64,000 nucleotides of DNA from Gemmatimonadaceae bacterium (GTDB lineage Bacteria; Gemmatimonadota; Gemmatimonadetes; Gemmatimonadales; Gemmatimonadaceae), in NCBI GenBank assembly GCA_035606695.1, contig DATNEW010000019.1, positions 1-64,000 of the forward strand, written 5' to 3'. The notes under the pieces are model-generated. The model ran no database searches, was not told the origin of the DNA, and worked only from the letters and a program-made list of their open reading frames with translations. The position numbers were made by a program, and so were the translations under genes. Positions 61,142 to 64,000 of this stretch are shown in pieces (position 1 is the first letter of the stretch; the number at the start of each line of letters is the position of its first letter).

Positions 61142-62445
61142 CGGTCGTGGGTATCAATCATCGCGGCGCGGCGCTCGACATTCGCGAGCGCATCGCCTAT
61201 CAACCGAGCGAAATCGGAGACGCGCTCGCCGCGCTGTGCGAGAGCACCGGGCTGCAGGAAGCGGTGGTCGTGTCGACGTGCAATCGCACCGAGCTGTACG
61301 TCGTCGAGGATGATCGCGATGCGGTGCCCGCGCTATGGGCCGAGCTGTCGCAGCGGCTGGGTGCGGAAGCATCGGGGTTCGGCTATGTGCGCCGCGATCG
61401 TGAAGCGGTGGCGCACCTCTTCCGCGTCGCCAGCGGTCTCGATTCGATGGTCCTGGGCGAAGCGCAGATCCACGGCCAGGTGCGCGACGCGTGGGAGCTT
61501 TGTCGCGCGCACTCCGGGCCTGTGCTCAATCGCTTGTTTCAGACTTCTCTCTTGGTCGCCGGCCGCGTTCGCAACGAGACGTCCGTCGGCCGCGGCGCGG
61601 CGTCGGTAAGTTCGGCCGCGGTGCAGATCGCGAAGCAGATCTTCGGATCGCTCGCGAACAAGCGCGCCATGGTCCTTGGCGCCGGCGAGATGGCCGAGCT
61701 CGCGCTCGAGTGCCTGCGGGATCAGGGCGTTCGCACCGCGATCGTCGCGAACCGCACGTACGAGAAAGCCGTGGAAGTTGCGGCGCGGCACGGCGCGGCG
61801 GCGATGCACTACGACGAATGCTGGGCCGCGCTGCGCGACGTCGATGTACTCGTCTGTTCGACCGCGGCGCCGCATGCGGTGGTATCCGTCGATCACATTC
61901 GTCCGGCGCTCGACGCCCGCGGGCAACGGCCGCTGTGCGTGCTCGACATCGCGCTGCCGCGCGACGTCGAGCCGGCGGTGGGCGAGTTGAGCAACGTCTT
62001 CCTGTACAATCTCGACGATCTGCAGGCCGTGGTCTCGGCCAATCTCCAGCGGCGGCGCGGCGAGCTCCCGACCGCCGAAGAGCTCATCGCGGGGGAGGTC
62101 GGGAAATACTGGGACTGGCTCGCCGGTCTCTCGGCGGTGCCGGTGTTGCGCGCCATGCGCGACCGCATGGAGGAGTTGCGCCGCCGCGAGCTCGCGGACG
62201 CGCTGCGCAAGCTCGACTCGCTGCCGCCCGAACAACGCGCGGTCGTCGAAGAACTTTCCAGAACGTTAATGAACAAATTCTTACACGAACCCAGTGTGCG
62301 GCTGCGTGCGGCGGCGGCGAACGGGCGCGGATTGGGCGTCGTCGACACCGTGCGCTACCTGTTCGGCCTCGAGCAGACGCCGCCGGCCGCGCCCGACTCC
62401 GCGCCCGACTCCGCGTCCAGCGGACAGCGGAGCGCCGCCTCGTGA
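61132..62445 (+). CDS. hemA: Glutamyl-tRNA reductase
   Basis: A 437-residue enzyme, the first step of tetrapyrrole synthesis by the C5 pathway. Catalytic Cys50 is in VVVSTCNRTELY, MVLGEAQIHGQVRDAW near 110 is the signature, VLGAGEMAELAL binds NADPH, and the C-terminal dimerisation helix is seen. It starts inside the end of the preceding gene. Confidence 0.96.
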   Translation: MALTVVGINHRGAALDIRERIAYQPSEIGDALAALCESTGLQEAVVVSTCNRTELYVVEDDRDAVPALWAELSQRLGAEASGFGYVRRDREAVAHLFRVASGLDSMVLGEAQIHGQVRDAWELCRAHSGPVLNRLFQTSLLVAGRVRNETSVGRGAASVSSAAVQIAKQIFGSLANKRAMVLGAGEMAELALECLRDQGVRTAIVANRTYEKAVEVAARHGAAAMHYDECWAALRDVDVLVCSTAAPHAVVSVDHIRPALDARGQRPLCVLDIALPRDVEPAVGELSNVFLYNLDDLQAVVSANLQRRRGELPTAEELIAGEVGKYWDWLAGLSAVPVLRAMRDRMEELRRRELADALRKLDSLPPEQRAVVEELSRTLMNKFLHEPSVRLRAAAANGRGLGVVDTVRYLFGLEQTPPAAPDSAPDSASSGQRSAAS

Positions 62446-63422
62446 GCGGCCGGGTGCTCGTCACCGGCGGCGCCGGCTTCATCGGGTCGCACGTGTGCGA
62501 CCGCTTTCTCGAGGCCGGCTGGGCGGTCGAGATCATCGACGACCTGTCGAGCGGCAAGCGCGAGAACGTCGATGCGCGGGCACGTCTCCACGTCGTCGAC
62601 ATTCGATCGGAGACCGCGGCGGAGCTGATCGATCGCGGCCGCTTCGACGTACTCGTCCACCTCGCGGCGCAGATGGATGTGCGGCGCAGCGTGGCCGATC
62701 CGCTGTTCGATGCCGGCGTCAACGTGCTGGGCACCGTGAATCTGCTCGAGGCCGTGCGCCGCTCGGGGCATCGCCCGCGGTTCATCTTCGCGTCGACGGG
62801 CGGCGCGATCTACGGCGATCTCGCCACGCCGCCGAACAGCGAGACGACACAAAAAAATCCGGACTCGCCGTACGCCGCGTCGAAGCTCGCGGCCGAATAC
62901 TATCTGGGCTACTACGGCCGGATTCATGGCCTCGACACGCTGAGTCTGCGGTTCGCGAACGTATATGGTCCGCGCCAGGATCCGCACGGCGAAGCCGGTG
63001 TCGTCGCGATCTTCTGCGGGCGCATGCTCGCCGACGAAGCACTGACCGTGTTCGGCGACGGCACCCAGACGCGCGACTACGTCTACGTCGGGGACGTCGC
63101 GGATGCGGTCGTTGCGGCCGCCAAAGCGTCGCTCCCCGAGGTCGGCGCTGTCGACGCGCGCGCGTTCAACATCGGCACTGGTGTCGCCACGTCGGTGCTG
63201 GATCTCGCCTCGGCGCTCTTCCGCGCGACGAACAAGGCACCGTCGATCGACTTCGCGCCGCGGCGTCCGGGCGAGCAGCAGGATTCGTCGCTGCACATCG
63301 ACAAGGCGAGAGAGACGCTCGGCTGGGAGCCGCGGATGTCGCTCGACCAGGGGTTGGCCGAGACGTTTACCTGGTTCGCGGCTCGTCAGTCAGGTGAGAA
63401 GACGCCGGCCGGAGCTTCCTGA
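62442..63422 (+). CDS. NAD-dependent sugar epimerase (UDP-glucose 4-epimerase-like)
   Basis: A 326-residue extended SDR. VLVTGGAGFIGSHVCDRFLE binds NAD, HLAAQMDVRRSV and STGGAIYGD follow, YAASKLAAEYY holds the catalytic pair, and LRFANVYGPRQ is typical. It is closest in pattern to the bacterial GalE-like group that acts on UDP-glucose or UDP-GlcNAc. GTG overlaps the hemA stop by four bases. Confidence 0.9.
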   Translation: MSGRVLVTGGAGFIGSHVCDRFLEAGWAVEIIDDLSSGKRENVDARARLHVVDIRSETAAELIDRGRFDVLVHLAAQMDVRRSVADPLFDAGVNVLGTVNLLEAVRRSGHRPRFIFASTGGAIYGDLATPPNSETTQKNPDSPYAASKLAAEYYLGYYGRIHGLDTLSLRFANVYGPRQDPHGEAGVVAIFCGRMLADEALTVFGDGTQTRDYVYVGDVADAVVAAAKASLPEVGAVDARAFNIGTGVATSVLDLASALFRATNKAPSIDFAPRRPGEQQDSSLHIDKARETLGWEPRMSLDQGLAETFTWFAARQSGEKTPAGAS

Positions 63423-63450
63423 CTCCGCTCAACTCTGAACTCCATCGAAC

Positions 63451-64000
63451 GTGAACGTCATTTCACAACTGTTTCCCCTGCTGCAGGCCACGCGCGGCGC
63501 CGTGCCTGCAAGTCCGATCGATCTCATTCTCGGCGCCACGACGGTGACGCAGGTCGTGCTTGCGATACTTGCGCTGCTGTCGCTGCTGAGCTGGGCGATC
63601 ATGTTCGGCGTATGGCGCAGTCTCGCCAAGGCGTCGGGCTCGGCGGAGAAATTCTGGCGCGACTTCGAGCGGACGCCGCGCATCGACGACGTCGGCGCGC
63701 TGGCCAAGCGATCGAAGCCAAGCGCGCTGCCGAAGTTGTTCATGCGCGCGATGCACTTCGTCGCCGATGCGCGCGTGGTGAATCAGCAGGCGCGCGAACG
63801 CGCGACGCCGACGACGGCGGAAATGCCTGTCGCACAGACGCTGAGCGGCTCGCAGGTCGAGACGTTGCACCTGCTGCTCGACAGCGAAGCATCGGATGAA
63901 CGCGATCGCATTGGGCGTTTTTTGCCATGGCTGGCAACGATCGGATCGGTGAGCCCACTCATCGGCTTGCTCGGCACGGTCCTCGGCGTCATCGACGCGT
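63451..64000 (+). CDS. tolQ: TolQ/ExbB-type proton channel, 5' part
   Basis: The frame opens at GTG 63451 and runs off the window after 183 codons. A first transmembrane helix (about residues 33-54, VVLAILALLSLLSWAIMFG) is followed by a cytoplasmic helical region, and then by LPWLATIGSVSPLIGLLGTVLGVIDA in two parts near 160-183, the signature of the TolQ/ExbB/MotA family. It should power outer-membrane maintenance with TolR and TolA. Confidence 0.9.
   Translation, partial: MNVISQLFPLLQATRGAVPASPIDLILGATTVTQVVLAILALLSLLSWAIMFGVWRSLAKASGSAEKFWRDFERTPRIDDVGALAKRSKPSALPKLFMRAMHFVADARVVNQQARERATPTTAEMPVAQTLSGSQVETLHLLLDSEASDERDRIGRFLPWLATIGSVSPLIGLLGTVLGVIDA

Overview
The window is about 64 kb of very G+C-rich bacterial chromosome with ordinary housekeeping genes on a strongly + biased strand. 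The lineage looks like the FCB side of the tree, most probably Gemmatimonadota. The reasons are the base composition, a SecA carrying the large insertion seen in that superphylum, tight start-stop overlaps with many GTG starts, and an outer-membrane gene set (BamD, TolQ, heptosyltransferase-like enzymes). This placement is inference from the sequence, not a search result.

Layout. 1-6.9 kb: the end of an inositol-phosphate synthase gene, a small lipoprotein, and a 2-oxoacid dehydrogenase operon (E1 alpha, E1 beta, E2) with small unknown genes and a PHP phosphoesterase. 7.1-13.3 kb: a short-chain dehydrogenase with an altered active site coupled to a Cys-rich Rossmann protein, then thioredoxin reductase, a metallo-beta-lactamase-fold hydrolase, a DUF4149-like protein, aspartate ammonia-lyase and an Rrf2 regulator. 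13.3-17.1 kb: tRNA-Leu(CAG) (- strand), smpB, a cell-wall amidase, pyrD, pyrF. 17.18-20.43 kb: an intact 3,243-bp transposon. It has 19-bp perfect terminal inverted repeats, a 9-bp target duplication, an IS1-type transposase and five passenger genes, including a PIN-domain toxin-antitoxin-like pair. 20.5-24.1 kb: the alpha ribosomal operon (rpmJ-rpsM-rpsK-rpsD-rpoA-rplQ) plus rpmB, closed by a clear terminator.

24.3-36.4 kb: a nucleotide-sugar block. gmd and rmd would make GDP-D-rhamnose. wbpD, wbpB, wbpE and wbpA would make UDP-GlcNAc3NAcA. ugd and a UDP-xylose synthase would make UDP-GlcA and UDP-xylose. carB sits in the middle. 36.4-42.1 kb: bamD, nadD, secA, radC. 42.2-48.8 kb: an amino-acid oxidase coupled to a ThDP-dependent decarboxylase, a bifunctional (p)ppGpp synthetase/hydrolase, and a methyltransferase. 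48.8-53.8 kb (- strand): two large polytopic membrane proteins flanking a GT9 glycosyltransferase. 53.9-64 kb: uvrB, tsaE, tsaB, rimI, ssb, a LysM protein, then a tetrapyrrole cluster (CcsA/HemX-like, siroheme dehydrogenase, hemA), a sugar epimerase and the start of tolQ.

The spaces between genes are unusually rich in repeats. One dispersed palindromic family (edges TCATtCCGAGcg / cgCTCGGaATGAC) occurs at least eight times, including inside the ribosomal operon and between tsaE and tsaB. There are two long hairpin elements (6926-7047 and 31203-31480) and several short tandem arrays with 7-, 10-, 11- and 13-bp units. The most remarkable item is the transposon: an IS1-type element about four times the normal IS1 length, loaded with non-transposition genes.
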